From Pratylenchus scribneri (Eukaryota > Nematoda > Chromadorea > Rhabditida > Pratylenchidae): a stretch of 64,000 bases of DNA. Within the stretch, counting starts at the first letter, position 1, and every line of letters starts with the position of its first letter. The translations under genes were made by a program, and so were the position numbers. A model generated the notes under the pieces. The model did not search any database. It was not told the DNA's origin and saw nothing but the letters and a program-made list of their open reading frames with translations. Shown one piece after another: positions 24,101 through 35,645 of the stretch. The stretch spans positions 1,207,310 through 1,271,309 of the forward strand of contig JAQSEB010000185.1 of the NCBI GenBank assembly GCA_030063045.1, written 5' to 3'.

Positions 24101-27100
24101 CGAGGAAAAATGGCGAAAAGCGTGCCAAAAAGGCGGAAAAGCCGGCTGCTGGATCGGCTGCCCTAAATCCTAAATACGAACGAATTGGCAGCGGTGGAGG
24201 GCAAAGAAATTTGGGAAACCATGGGCAACAAGGTGGAACATCAAATGAGGGAAATGTTGGACGACAACAACCGGCAGTACAACCTTCTTCTGATGGTGAG
24301 TGAATTGGGGGCAAATTAGGGAAACATTTTTGGAGGGGATTTTTTTTCAAAAATTTTTTCTAATAAGATTTTTTCTTTTGTTCATTGCTTTTAAATTTTA
24401 TTGTTCTCACTTTATTAGAGCGGATTTTTAGGACTTTAGGACTTAGAAAATGCAAGATTTCTTAAAAGTTCACTTTGTCAAGAGTTAATAATTCCTCAAT
24501 TTTTATGCAAATTTATTAAAAATATATGCTAAATTAAATTAATTTTCCATCAATTTCAGCTCATCCCATTACTTCACCTCCAATGAGTCCAAATGAGAAT
24601 GTTGACCATCCCTCGGGCACGAATCAACCAAAAAATGTGCCGAAGAAAGACTGCCGGAAACCAACGCCGAAAAGTAAGAAGGGCTGGAAGCCAACGATCA
24701 ATCCACACGGACCTTTGGCTAAGAAATTATTGGGTGATCCTGAGTCTATTAGATTTCCCCTTTTCAAATCCAATTTACTTGTAGGAATGGATTATGCACC
24801 CGCAGAACAACCAGCGGCAGCCCAGCGACAGAATTCAACCAATGGCCAAGCAAATGAGGACCAAATGCGGCAATCAACATCTCATCAGAACATTCGGTCC
24901 AATGCTAACTCAGTTCAGCCACCTCCAAATTCACCGGTAGTCCGTCAACAACCATCGATTGTGGTAAAGGCAAATCCAGAGGGAAATTTGGTCAAGAAAT
25001 CAGGTGAATCCGGGGCTATTAGAATTCCCGTAAAATCCCATAATATCACAGCTGGAACGGTTGCACCACAGCCAGCGCAAGCCCAACGCCACAATTCAGC
25101 CAATGATCGAAACATTGATGCAAACGCTAACTCTGTCCAGTCACCTGCCAAACCATCGGACGTTCGTCGCCAACAACGACCTGTCGATCCTCGATTAGGT
25201 GACGCGCCGCCTGTTGTGGCCAAGAACAATGCAAACGGAATTATGGCCAAGAAATCGAATCAACGCGGTACTAATATAATTTCTTTGGCCAAATCCATTT
25301 TCCACATAGAAATGAATCCACCACAACGCCCAGTGACAAAGAATGGTCAGAATTCATCAGTGACGGATGGCCAAACTACCTTGGCCAAAAACGCAAATTT
25401 GGCCAAGAAATCGGGTGAAAGAGGTACTATTAGAATTCCTTTTGCTAAGTCCAATTACCATGGCATAGAAGCAATGGATCCTCCACGACGCCCAGCGGCA
25501 ATGAATGGCCAGAATGCATCAGTGACGGATGCCCAAATGCGCCAATCAACATCCCGGAACATTGCTAATGCCAATGCCAATCCAGTTCACCGCGATCCTG
25601 GACCAGCTCCCCGGGATCAAAACCTCATTGTGTCGGCAATGCTGAATCCAAACGGACACTTGGCAAAAACAATGGGTGATCCCGGGGCTATTAGAATTCT
25701 TTTGGCCAAACCCCATTCCCATAAAAACACAGAAAATGCGAATGGAGAGAGACGCACCGAGGCCTCAGCTTCGAATCAACGTCAGAATTCAACGCAGGAT
25801 CCGCAAATGCGTCAGTCAACATCAGCTAGGCCATCTATTCCTCCATCAATTCGTGGTCAACAATTGCCTCCGGCTGCTGGTGCCGGATCCATTCGTCAAC
25901 ATCAGCAGAAAAGCCCGGGTGATCAACGGGGAACGGGTGGCACCAAAAGACTCATATTCCGTTTCGGCACAGCAACACCCGCAGATGTTGACGCATCGGG
26001 GGCTAATAATGGACAATCTTCTGGAGACAGGCCGAATGAACCGAAAGGGACAATAATAATAGGAGGGAATGGGCCATCGAATGGAGGCGGATCGAATGGG
26101 CAAGGAACATCGAATGGGCGAGGAACATCTACTGCGAATGCCGTTCATGGGCCAACAAATCAAGGCGGCAATGAAGCAAAGAAGGTGGCGGCAGTGGCAA
26201 AATCGGGACAGAAACCAGCTGTAAGCTTTTTGGATTAGGAAGAATAGTCTAATTTGGCGCGGGGCCAATTGGCGCTGTTAATAATAAATCATCAGTCACT
26301 GAATCATTTTTAGGATTTTAGTTATAAATTAAATAACAGACTTTTTGCTATCAAATAATAGGTATTAATCTACTATTACTAAATGAATTCTGTCCGTGTG
26401 TGTGTGTGTGTGTGTGTGTAAACATAATGCCAAAAAATTAAAAAATTTAAAAATTAGATAAATTGTCATTTTTAAAAAATTAAAAAAAAAACTAAAAATG
26501 TTTGGGAAAATAAAAACAAAATGTTTGGAAAAAAATACAAAATGTTTGGGAAAACAAAAACAAATTCTTTAGATGAATAAAAAGATAAAAATTTTATGAG
26601 AAGAAAATCATAAAATAATGGAAAAATAAAAACAGAAACTGTTTGAGAAAATGTTTTGGAAAAACAAAATCTTTGAGAAAAGACAAAAATTAAATGTTTG
26701 AGAAAACAAAAACAAATGTTTGGATAACAAAAACACAAATATTTGGCAAAAAAAACACAAAATGTTTGGGAAACAAAAACATAAAATGTTTGGAAAAAAA
26801 ACAATGTTTGGAGAAGAAAAACAAAATAATATTTGGAAAAACAAAAAACATAAAATATTTGGGAAACAAAAACACAAAATGTTTAGCAAACAAAAACACA
26901 AAATGTTTACGAAACTAAAACACAAATGTTTGGGAAACAAAAACATAAAATGTTTAGCAAACAAAAATACAAATATTTGTCAAATAAAAACATAAAATGT
27001 TTACGAAACAAAAACACATTGTTTTACGCTTGGCAAACAAAAACGCAAAATAAAATGTTTGGGAAACAAAAACGTAAAATGTTTGGGAAAACAAAAACAT

Positions 27101-30055
27101 CAAAATGTTGGGGAAAACAAAAACATCAAAATGTTTGGAAAAACAAAAACATCAAAATGTTTGGGAAAATAAAAACATCAAAATGTTTGGAAAAACAAAA
27201 ACATCAAAATGTTTGGGAAAACAAAAACATCAAAATGTTTGGGAAAACAAAAACATCAAAATGTTTGAGAAAACAAAAACATCAAAATGTTTGGGAAAAC
27301 AAAAACATCAAAATGTTTGGAAAAACAAAAACATCAAAATGTTTGGGAAAACAAAAACATCAAAATGTTTGTAAAAACAAAAACATCAAAATGTTTGGGA
27401 AAACAAAAACATCAAAATGTTTGGAAAAACAAAAACATCAAAATGTTTGGGAAAATAAAAACATCAAAATGTTTGGGAAAATAAAAACATCAAAATGTTT
27501 GGAAAAACAAAAACATCAAAATGTTTGGGAAAACAAAAACATCAAAATGTTTGGGAAAACAAAAACATCAAAATGTTTGAGAAAACAAAAACATCAAAAA
27601 TCAAAATGTTTGGGAAAACAAAACATCAAAATGTTTGGAAAAACAAAAACATCAAAATGTTTGGGAAAACAAAAACATCAAAATGTTTGGAAAAACAAAA
27701 ACATCAAAATGTTTGGGAAAATAAAAACATCAAAATGTTTGGAAAAACAAAAACATCAAAATGTTTGGGAAAACAAAAACATCAAAATGTTTGGGAAAAC
27801 AAAAACATCAAAATGTTTGGGAAAATAAAAACATCAAAATGTTTGGAAAAACAAAAACATCAAAATGTTTGGGAAAACAAAAACATCAAAATGTTTGGAA
27901 AAACAAAAACATTAAAATGTTTGGAAAAACAAAATCTTTGAGAAAAGACAAAAATTAAATGTTTGAGAAAACAAAAACAAATGTTTGGATAACAAAAACA
28001 CAAATATTTGGCAAAAAAAACACAAAATGTTTGGGAAACAAAAACATAAAATGTTTGGAAAAAAAACAATGTTTGGAGAAGAAAAACAAAATAATATTTG
28101 GAAAAACAAAAAACATAAAATATTTGGGAAACAAAAACACAAAATGTTTAGCAAACAAAAACACAAAATGTTTACGAAACTAAAACACAAATGTTTGGGA
28201 AACAAAAACATAAAATGTTTAGCAAACAAAAATACAAATATTTGTCAAATAAAAACATAAAATGTTTACGAAACAAAAACACATTGTTTTACGCTTGGCA
28301 AACAAAAACGCAAAATAAAATGTTTGGGAAACAAAAACGTAAAATGTTTGGGAAAACAAAAACATCAAAATGTTGGGGAAAACAAAAACATCAAAATGTT
28401 TGGAAAAACAAAAACATCAAAATGTTTGGGAAAATAAAAACATCAAAATGTTTGGAAAAACAAAAACATCAAAATGTTTGGGAAAACAAAAACATCAAAA
28501 TGTTTGGGAAAACAAAAACATCAAAATGTTTGAGAAAACAAAAACATCAAAATGTTTGGGAAAACAAAAACATCAAAATGTTTGGAAAAACAAAAACATC
28601 AAAATGTTTGGGAAAACAAAAACATCAAAATGTTTGTAAAAACAAAAACATCAAAATGTTTGGGAAAACAAAAACATCAAAATGTTTGGAAAAACAAAAA
28701 CATCAAAATGTTTGGGAAAATAAAAACATCAAAATGTTTGGGAAAATAAAAACATCAAAATGTTTGGAAAAACAAAAACATCAAAATGTTTGGGAAAACA
28801 AAAACATCAAAATGTTTGGGAAAACAAAAACATCAAAATGTTTGAGAAAACAAAAACATCAAAAATCAAAATGTTTGGGAAAACAAAAACATCAAAATGT
28901 TTGGAAAAACAAAAACATCAAAATGTTTGGGAAAACAAAAACATCAAAATGTTTGGAAAAACAAAAACATCAAAATGTTTGGGAAAATAAAAACATCAAA
29001 ATGTTTGGAAAAACAAAAACATCAAAATGTTTGGGAAAACAAAAACATCAAAATGTTTGGGAAAATAAAAACATCAAAATGTTTGGAAAAACAAAAACAT
29101 CAAAATGTTTGGGAAAACAAAAACATCAAAATGTTTGGAAAAACAAAAACATTAAAATGTTTGGAGAAACAAAAACAAAACAAAATTGGAGAAACAAAAA
29201 TACAAATTGGAAAAAGAAAAATACAAAATTATCGGATGAAGAAAAATAAAATATTTGGTAAAACCAAAAAAAGGAGAACAAAAACAGAAATATTTGGATG
29301 AATAAAAATATAAATGTTTGGGGAAACAAAAACAATAATGTTAGGAGAAACAAAACAACACAATGTTTGGAGAAACAAAAACATAAATGTTTAGGAAAAA
29401 TGTAATGTTTGGGGAAAACACAATGTTTGGAGAAATAAAAAATAATTATTTAGGGAAAAACGCAACGTTTGGAGAAAAAAAAACATAAATGTTTGGGGAA
29501 ATAGTAAAAATATAATAAAATATAAATCTTTATTTACAGATTCGAACACTCAAAATTTGCAAAAATTTTAAATAAATTACATCTAGATACTCTGATTATT
29601 ATTATTAATTAAGTATTTAATTTTTATAATTTTTAATGGCATTTAGCAAGCGCTCGGGAGCCGCGAAGCGGCGACCGAGCGCTTGTTTTATCTAAACTGG
29701 TTTAAAATTGATTCAGCTATTCCCAAAAAAATTAAAATTCGCTAATCCATATTAAAGGATAATAAAAAGTTTTAACTTTTAAGGGTACAATTTCATTAAT
29801 TCCGAACCAATTAACAAAAATATTATTTCAATAGCCAATAGTCTTCTCCTTAATTGATACTAAAATCATTAAAATTGGTTCAGTCCTTAATGAATTATTA
29901 AAAAAAGCCAATTTAGACTGTTCCTAATTTTTAAAAACTTTAAAAATGCAATGTTTCCACTTTTTCAGCCACCAGCAGACAATCTTGTCATCCCTAAATC
30001 AAAATTTGCCGATCGATCCAGGCCTTCTGCCGGAGGAAGTCGCCGAGATGAATGA
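18133..30055 (+). CDS. Ten-exon gene for a ~1348-aa low-complexity protein with internal repeats
   Basis: Exons: 18133-18246, 18722-18965, 19652-19917, 20403-20866, 21447-21832, 22484-22698, 23249-23462, 23900-24295, 24560-26220 and 29969-30055. All have GT/AG borders and compatible phases (4047 nt). Exon 5's donor at 21833 was chosen by phase; without splicing, exon 5 would stop at 21921. The protein begins MTNTDNNGENNEND. It has a Gln run near residue 165, acidic Glu-rich stretches in exons 3-4, and Cys pairs (HCECDDGH and WCLRCLFH, about residues 310-370) that may bind metal. A charged helical block follows, then an RGRSRSRGRN stretch. Exon 9 (residues ~767-1320) holds about five diverged repeats, each with LAKK-x-G-x2-G-x-IRIP-type and GQNS...MRQSTS cores. 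I recognise no family. A disordered nuclear or scaffold role is possible but unproven. The 3.7-kb last intron is filled by a minisatellite. Confidence 0.72.
21120..22440. repeat. Dispersed AT-rich repeat family, two intronic copies
   Basis: About 21120-21350 and 22135-22435 share ordered motifs: an AGACTGCTG-like start, TTTAAATTGGTTCATAATTGA, a middle with CATCAATTATGAACCAATT-like sequence, and an end with GATGAATT...GCTGTTCTC. Both lie in introns of the 18133-30055 gene. Related copies occur near 29695-29925 (last intron) and 46335-46570. Left and right parts of each copy are partly inverted, which suggests a decayed MITE. Confidence 0.45.
26395..26419. repeat. (GT)n microsatellite
   Basis: About 12 uninterrupted GT units lie in the last intron of the 18133-30055 gene, just before the minisatellite. 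Confidence 0.9.
26480..29510. repeat. 26-bp minisatellite with a 1.26-kb block duplication, inside an intron
   Basis: Dozens of near-identical 26-bp units contain ATGTTTGGGAAAACAAAAAC. The flanks carry more diverged units with ATGTTTGG and CAAAAACA cores. A block starting near 26655 reappears starting near 27920, offset by 1265 bp and nearly identical. The second copy has one unit fewer and one extra base in one unit. Because 26 is not a multiple of 3 and the unit lacks stops, several frames on both strands stay open and give spurious 26-residue repeat proteins. The array lies wholly between the donor at 26221 and the acceptor before 29969, so it is intronic, not coding. Confidence 0.93.
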
Positions 30056-30239
30056 ATGCAAGTTGAAGAAATTGGTTTTGGTTTGATGAAGGGATTAGCC
30101 GTCGATATTTAGTCAATTGATAATAATTTATAGTCATATTAAAATAAATTATATATTTTCGCCAACTTTTGTCAACCCATAAATCTTTCTTCATCTATTT
30201 TTTATGTAAAGCTGAAATTAAAAAATCCAAAAACAAATT

Positions 30240-30640
30240 TTCATTCTTTTCATCATTTCAATATCAAAAAATCAAAAATACAAAAAAACGGCAGCAAAAT
30301 AAAAAACCCAAAAATAAACAAATTATTTTCGGCAAAAAATAAAAAATCCAAAAACAAATCATTTTCGGCAAAAATTAAAAAAACCACAAAAATAAATAAT
30401 TTTCGGTAAAAATTAAAAAACCCAAAAATAAATCATTTTCGGCAAAAAAAATAAAAAACCCAAAAATAAACCATTTTCGGCAAAAATTAAAAAACCACAA
30501 AAATAAATCATTTTCGGCAAAAATTAAAAAAATCACAAAAATAAATCTTTTTCGGCAAAAAATAAAAAATCCAAAAATAAATAATTTTCGGCAAAAAAAT
30601 AAAAAACCCAAAAATAAATAATTATTTTGCTCGCCATTAT
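30240..30640. repeat. ~36-bp tandem repeat
   Basis: Eight or so copies of an AAATAAATCATTTTCGGCAA unit, separated by AAAATTAAAAAACCC-like sequence, lie directly 3' of the last exon ending at 30055. The minus-strand frame through it encodes only a Phe-rich repeat. Confidence 0.85.
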
Positions 30641-30867
30641 TTTATGTAAATTTTTTAATCATCAAAAATTTGTGAAAAATTAAATTTCAGCTTCATCATC
30701 CTATATGTTTTATTTATAATTTTATTGTTTTAATTCACCACACCACACCACAATTCGTTGTAAATCATCTCAAATGAATGATCTATGTAATTTAAATTGC
30801 AATTTGTTTTTATTAATTTATTTTTGACCATTTTTTCTTTTTTTTTTTGCAACGACCACAAATAAAT

Positions 30868-30935
30868 TAAATTATTGGGCAAAGTTGCCCAAAAAATTTG
30901 TTTTCACTTTTTCAAAGGCGTTGAATAATTCGCCT
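30868..30935. repeat. Conserved hairpin-containing 3' element, copy 1
   Basis: AATTAAATTATTGGGCAAAG leads into a perfect hairpin TTGGGCAAAGTTGCCCAA (30876-30893) and then AAAGGCGTTGAATAATT. The same ordered block recurs at 35575-35645. Each copy lies 3' of a gene (ends at 30055 and 35287). It could be a shared 3' element or part of a small dispersed repeat. Confidence 0.6.
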
Positions 30936-31161
30936 CAATTTCTTTGCACAAATTTTCATTTCAATTTTACAAATTATTTTTAAATTCATCCCGAATTTCA
31001 GTTAAAAAAATTCAATTGCCAAGATTTGAAAAAAGGTAAAATATAATTATAAATAACGATAAAATTTCTCTCAAATTTATTCCAGTTTCTTTCATCAAAT
31101 TAACCAGTTGATTGGAAAATGTTTTGTTGAACAACAATTGGCCAATGGGCTAAGTTCAAAG
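30936..31161. other. Short intergenic stretch
   Basis: AT-rich with no gene seen. 31154-31161 (GTTCAAAG) is the left target duplication of the adjoining MITE. Confidence 0.4.
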
Positions 31162-31626
31162 TAGGGTTGGGCCCCCGTCCCCGCGGGGGTCACCCCCGAC
31201 GGGGGTTCCCGCGGGGGTTTTAATCTCACCCTCGAAGGTCCACCCCCGATCACTCCCGCCCCCGAACCTCCACCCCCGCGGGGGTACGGGGGTGAACATA
31301 CACCCCATATTATTCGATTTTTCAGGGAAAATGAGGTTCGATAGGGAAACTTTGACCTAATTTTTGTAGGATATTAAAATTTTTTATTAAAATTTTTCTC
31401 TGCGAGGCTATTTTTAGGTAAAATTTTTCGTTGCGCAGCCATTTTTGGATGAAATTTTTCTTCAAAAAATTTTTTTTAAAAATTTGGCTTTTTAAAAAAT
31501 TTACGCTACCCCCGCCCCCGCGGGGGTCCCCATCAAGGTCACCCCCGTCCCCGCCCCCGAAGGTGCCACCCCCGATCACCCCCGCCCCCGTCCAACTCGC
31601 CCCCGACCTTCGGGGGCCCAACCCTA
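31162..31626. mobile_element. GC-rich hAT-type MITE
   Basis: A 465-bp element has inverted ends TAGGGTTGGGCCCCCG and CGGGGGCCCAACCCTA. It is flanked by GTTCAAAG (31154-31161) and ATTCAAAG (31627-31634), a 7-of-8 direct repeat as expected for hAT. Both ends are strings of CCCCCG motifs with short inverted pairs; the centre is AT-rich. There is no transposase ORF. The element at 48182-48604 has nearly the same termini and base pattern. Confidence 0.8.
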
Positions 31627-32560
31627 ATTCAAAGTTTTAGCCATGACTAAACAAGCAAATGACTAAATAATCAAATGTTTTACACATTCAAGTTCACAAA
31701 TATCATTCAAATTGGCGAATGTTTTTGTTGAATTGATGATATGTTAATTAATTTGAAATTTGTGATGGAAATGAACTAATTGGAACGGAATTGATGATGA
31801 AAAACATAGATGATGGATGTAAAAACATAGATGATGGAAGTAGAAGAGGAATACCGATTAAGCGATGAAAAAGACCGATTTAGATGATGTAAAAGACAAA
31901 AGGAAAAAGATACAAAAAAGACCATTATTTGATTTTCAAATTTCACACATTTTTCACTCATTATTTTCATAATCAATTAATGTTAGCAGATCGTAGATTT
32001 CTTCAAGGATGATGAGAAGGCATTTTCTCTGAATGCCAACGTGATAATATTCATTTTGGGGGTGCCATGTCAATTCTCTGATTCGGTGATATTCCCTATA
32101 AATAAGTTCATTTGACCCCTCAGACTCAAAGATATGCATCATTGCTGTTAACTAATGACAATTTTTGGTGGAAAAAAGCAAGTGTCCAAAAAGTTTCAAA
32201 TGTCACAAATTCACATTCATGTGAACCATCAATCAATATGTAGCAAAAGTGTCAACTATTAATAATGTAGTAATTTTTGTAAAGAAAGTACTTTTCCAAG
32301 ATTCCATCAAGAATCGAAAAGTTTATGAAAAGCAATTTGGAATCCAAAAATATTCGATTCATTTTGGGGCTGCCAATGCACCACAATTGGTGATATTTCC
32401 CACCAAAATAAGTTCATTTGAACCCCAAATAATCAGCAGTTTTGCTACCGTTAAGCTCATGTCAAATTTTGTGGAAAAAAAGTACGGGATCAATTCCTCA
32501 ATATGCAAAGGGCCGTGAAATGTGGGTGATTTCAACTTATAATAAGTCAGAAATTGATTT
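31627..32560. repeat. Duplicated segment with a marginal minus-strand frame
   Basis: 32040-32165 and 32350-32475 are diverged direct copies, sharing GGTGATATT, AATAAGTTCATTTGA and TTTGTGGAAAAAA-like blocks. On the minus strand the first copy has a 62-codon frame (32142-31957, peptide with REYHRIRELTWHP), but the second copy's frame is broken. It may be a decayed exon. I do not call a gene. Confidence 0.4.
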
Positions 32561-32780
32561 TAGACCCTACAAACCATATAACATTTTGTAGATCTCATCA
32601 AGACGCATCGATTGGCATAAAATTTGTCATTGTTTTTGACAAATTTAAAGGGTGTTAAACCGTTCAAACCATTTTTTCCATCTTTGGTTTTAAACTCTTT
32701 TATTTTGGACCAAACTATGATGACAAATTATATGCGATTCGATGTGTCTCGATATGCTCCCTTATTAAGAATCAGTGAGC
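32561..32780. repeat. Small member of the GACGCRTCGATTG fold-back family
   Basis: AAGACGCATCGATTGGCATA (from about 32599) and, on the other side of a short spacer, GATTCGATGTGTCTCGAT form weak inverted arms. Between them is TTAAACCGTTCAAACCATTT, a block also found at about 5212 and 45175. It looks like a shorter relative of the elements at 5050-6050 and 45000-45400. Confidence 0.55.
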
Positions 32781-32835
32781 TTGCCCCGCTGGTTCTTATT
32801 ATTATTTTAAAAATTTCTATTTTAGAATTTTAAAA

Positions 32836-33150
32836 GCATTTTTCGGCTATTAAATTTTGAATATTTAATTTTATTTTAAAAAGCTTTTTCGGCTATTAAA
32901 TTTTGAATATTTAATTTTATTTTAAAAAAGCTTTTTCGGCTATTAAATTTTGAATATTTAATTTTATTTTAAAAAAGCTTTTTCGGCTATTAAATTTTGA
33001 ATATTTAATTTTATTTTAAAAAAGCTTTTTCGGCTATTAAATTTTGAATATTTAATTTTATTTTAAAAAAGCTTTTTCGGCTATTAAATTTTGAATATTT
33101 AATTTTATTTTAAAAAAGCTTTTTCGGCTGTTAAATTTTGAATATTTAAT
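32836..33150. repeat. 47-bp tandem repeat, seven copies
   Basis: Seven copies follow one another, each with GCTTTTTCGGCTATTAAATT followed by TTGAATATTTAATTTTA. The first unit is one base shorter and the last has a single GTT change. High identity implies recent expansion. Confidence 0.92.
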
Positions 33151-33234
33151 TTTGGATAGTATCATTCATTTTTTTCCATCAATTTTTTGGCCATAAAGGA
33201 GGCCAATCGCCCTTCAATTTTACATATTTTTAAT

Positions 33235-33618
33235 TCAATCCAAACCAATCCTAAAATTCCCTAAAATAATGTCCCAAATTTCCTCAACCTTATTGTGACT
33301 TGTGGCATTCCCGGCCATTGGGACCTTCGTTTCTGCCTTCCCCTCCAAGACCCAGAAGAGCGGGGCACGAGCCCAATTCCACATCTCCCCACACAATGGC
33401 GTCCGTCCCATATTTGCTGTCCAAAAATATATTCTCATGTCATAAATTCCAAGTACATATATTTGACCTCCGTATATGTCCAATGCCAATTTTTGTAACA
33501 GAAGAAAGTAATAATGTCCATAAATTTTATTAGAAAGTTTTACGAATATGACTTTGATCCCTGTTTCCAAGTCTAAAACGGATCTGAATTGGCTGGACCA
33601 ATCAATCAATTTGAACAC
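33235..33618 (-). CDS. Possible 3' exon of an unrecognised minus-strand gene
   Basis: The minus strand is open for about 127 codons from a candidate acceptor (GCGTCAG just above 33618) to a TGA at 33235. The translation is non-repetitive (for example FWTANMGRTPLCGEMWNWAR) and its middle is more GC-rich than the flanks, as real exons here are. I find no upstream exons and no known domain. The opposite strand is also open for 67-77 codons. It may be a genuine terminal exon or chance. Confidence 0.3.
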   Translation of the reverse strand: MFKLIDWSSQFRSVLDLETGIKVIFVKLSNKIYGHYYFLLLQKLALDIYGGQIYVLGIYDMRIYFWTANMGRTPLCGEMWNWARAPLFWVLEGKAETKVPMAGNATSHNKVEEIWDIILGNFRIGLD

Positions 33619-34544
33619 CTGACGCTCTGATATACGATTCTTTTGAAGGCAATCAATTGACGCAAGAGTAGGGAAAACATATGACTAAAAAATTGATTAA
33701 ATTTATAATTACAAAAGTAGAAATCACGAGACTGAAGCTTCAAACTTCAAAAAAATATATCTACCATCTAAAAAGATCAATCAGACGTACTGCCCAAATC
33801 AAATTTCAAACATTTGTGTGGCAATTCAATCACGGGATTAAAACATAAGTCATAAATTTTAATAATTAATTTGAAAAAGGAATTAGAAAAAAAATCAGAA
33901 TATTTGTGGAAATAAAAATAGAATAAAATCAGAACATATTTTGGAAGGGAAAATCAGAATAAATTCCGGAAAGAAAAATCAAAACAAATAAACAAAATAT
34001 CTCCGGAAAGTGTACTCAAAATATATTCCGGAATGAAATCGAATAGCTTGGATTGAAATTATATTTGTCGTCAATGTTGGATATATTTCATAAAAATTTT
34101 TATAGCAATTGGATCAAAATTTCTTCTTGATATCCTCCAGCAGCATCAGGCAAGTCTCTCTCTAAAATCATTATTCAATTAAAGGGGAAAATGGATGGCC
34201 GAATTACATTGTCAAATTGTGGCGCATTGATGAATTGGAGAACATTGAAAATTTCATTATTTTATTCATTACATTTAATTTTTGTATAAATTTGTTTAAA
34301 AATCATATTTTTTTCACAAATTCAAATGTTAATTCATTTGATTATCTAATTTGTTATTTAAATGATTTTTTATTTCTTCCCAATTCAGAATCAGATTGAT
34401 TGTAAAAAAAAGACAAGGGCAATCCAAAAAAAAATTGTTAACCATTCTTTTGAAGGTGGGCACTTAATTTCAATATTAGAATATTCATATTTTAAATATT
34501 TAAATCCATTTTAAAAATTATAATTTTACAGTATATTCTTCAAA
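33619..34544. other. Intergenic / 5' flank
   Basis: AT-rich; purine-rich degenerate motifs (AATATATTCCGGAA-like) occur at 33890-34030. About 34130-34540 is similar to 37070-37490 (a GATAT-C-TCC block, then TTGTGGCGC, then TTTAAA...CACAAATTCAAATG), so it was duplicated together with the gene that follows. It could contain untranslated exons. Confidence 0.4.
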
Positions 34545-35287
34545 ATGGCGAATGGTGGACGTATTGGTCGCCCTTTTGATTCACTAGACTTGTTTACAAG
34601 TAAACAAGAGGTCAAGGAAGCGGAACATGATCTTCACAAAGCGTGGATTAAGCGCGTGGAGATGGAAAAGAAAGAATTTTTGCGAAAATATTTGGTCAAA
34701 ATTGGCTTGGATCCAACCATGCCAACGAGCAAGCACCGAAAAATTGTGGCCAAAGGGAATGAATATTATGTGGAAAGGGAACGAGCGCAAAAGAAAGGTA
34801 AATGCGTCAATTTTTTATGGACTGACAAAACAATTTTTATTTCAGCAGCTCAAAGAGAGCGAGAGAAGAGGATTCTCCGTAGACCGATCAATAAAAATTT
34901 GGCCAAAAAGGTAATCCAACAATGATTCGATAATTAAAAAATTGTCTAAATTTTCATCAAAAGGTGCCTGAGGCAGCTCCTGTTGGAATTTTACGCAACC
35001 GTCAAGCTATTGAAGCCAATAGGGAGCGGCAAAATTTGGCAGAAGCAATTGAAGTTATGGTAAGATTTTTATGAATTTATTAAGTTTAAATGTGCCAAAA
35101 ATAATATAATTGAGTCAATAATTCATCTTTAGTATTTTCGGCGCATCTAAATTTAAAAATTCACAATTTTGGTAAATTATTTCATTTTTTAAAGGCAAAT
35201 TTGAACAAAAGAAATGCGCAATTGACTTCGGCACCAGCAGCCCGCAATGGAGAATTACAGGATATAGAAGAAGAAGAGGAGAATTGA
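34545..35287 (+). CDS. Small charged helical hypothetical protein, four exons (duplicated gene, complete copy)
   Basis: Exons 34545-34797, 34846-34910, 34964-35059 and 35195-35287 have GT/AG introns of 48, 53 and 135 bp with consistent phases, encoding 168 aa. The protein starts MANGGRIGRPFDSLDLFTSK. It continues as a strongly charged, probably coiled helix rich in Lys/Glu/Arg and ends in an acidic tail (DIEEEEEN). There is no signal peptide and no domain that I recognise. The copy at 37494 shares gene structure and much of the sequence, so this is a local gene duplication. Conservation of exon frames between the copies supports it as a real gene. The conserved hairpin element lies 300 bp downstream. 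Confidence 0.75.
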
Positions 35288-35574
35288 GGAATCTATTCAA
35301 CAATGGAAAAACAAATTGGATGATATTCATCCTTAAATATTATTTAATAAATTTTTCTATTTTTCAATTTTCCCTATCATACTTTTTCTAATTCAATTCC
35401 ATCATTTAATAATAATATTTATTTTATATTTAATTCTTTTTCAAATTCAATATTATCAATATTACAGCACTAGACCCCAAATGCATTGTAAATCATCCTA
35501 ACGAATATGTTTGTAAATTGATTTCTATTCATAATTTTTTTATCATAATCTTTTTTAAAGCAAAGTCACAAAAA

Positions 35575-35645
35575 AAATATTAAATTATTGGGCAAAGTTG
35601 CCCAAAAAATTCTTTTTATTTATTTTTTAAAAGGCGTTGAATAAT
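35575..35645. repeat. Conserved hairpin-containing 3' element, copy 2
   Basis: It contains the same perfect hairpin TTGGGCAAAGTTGCCCAA (35588-35605), followed by AAAGGCGTTGAATAATT as at 30868-30935. Upstream, GTAAATCATCC-like sequence also matches the first copy. Confidence 0.6.

Noticed and set aside
26694..29301. Large Lys/Gln/Asn-rich repeat proteins (up to 352 codons) on the plus strand and Phe-rich ones on the minus strand
   Set aside because: They are the 26-bp minisatellite read in several frames. The array lies in an intron and has no coding signature of its own.
30240..30640. Regularly spaced repeats that might suggest a CRISPR array
   Set aside because: Spacers are not unique and the genome is eukaryotic. 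It is a simple tandem repeat.
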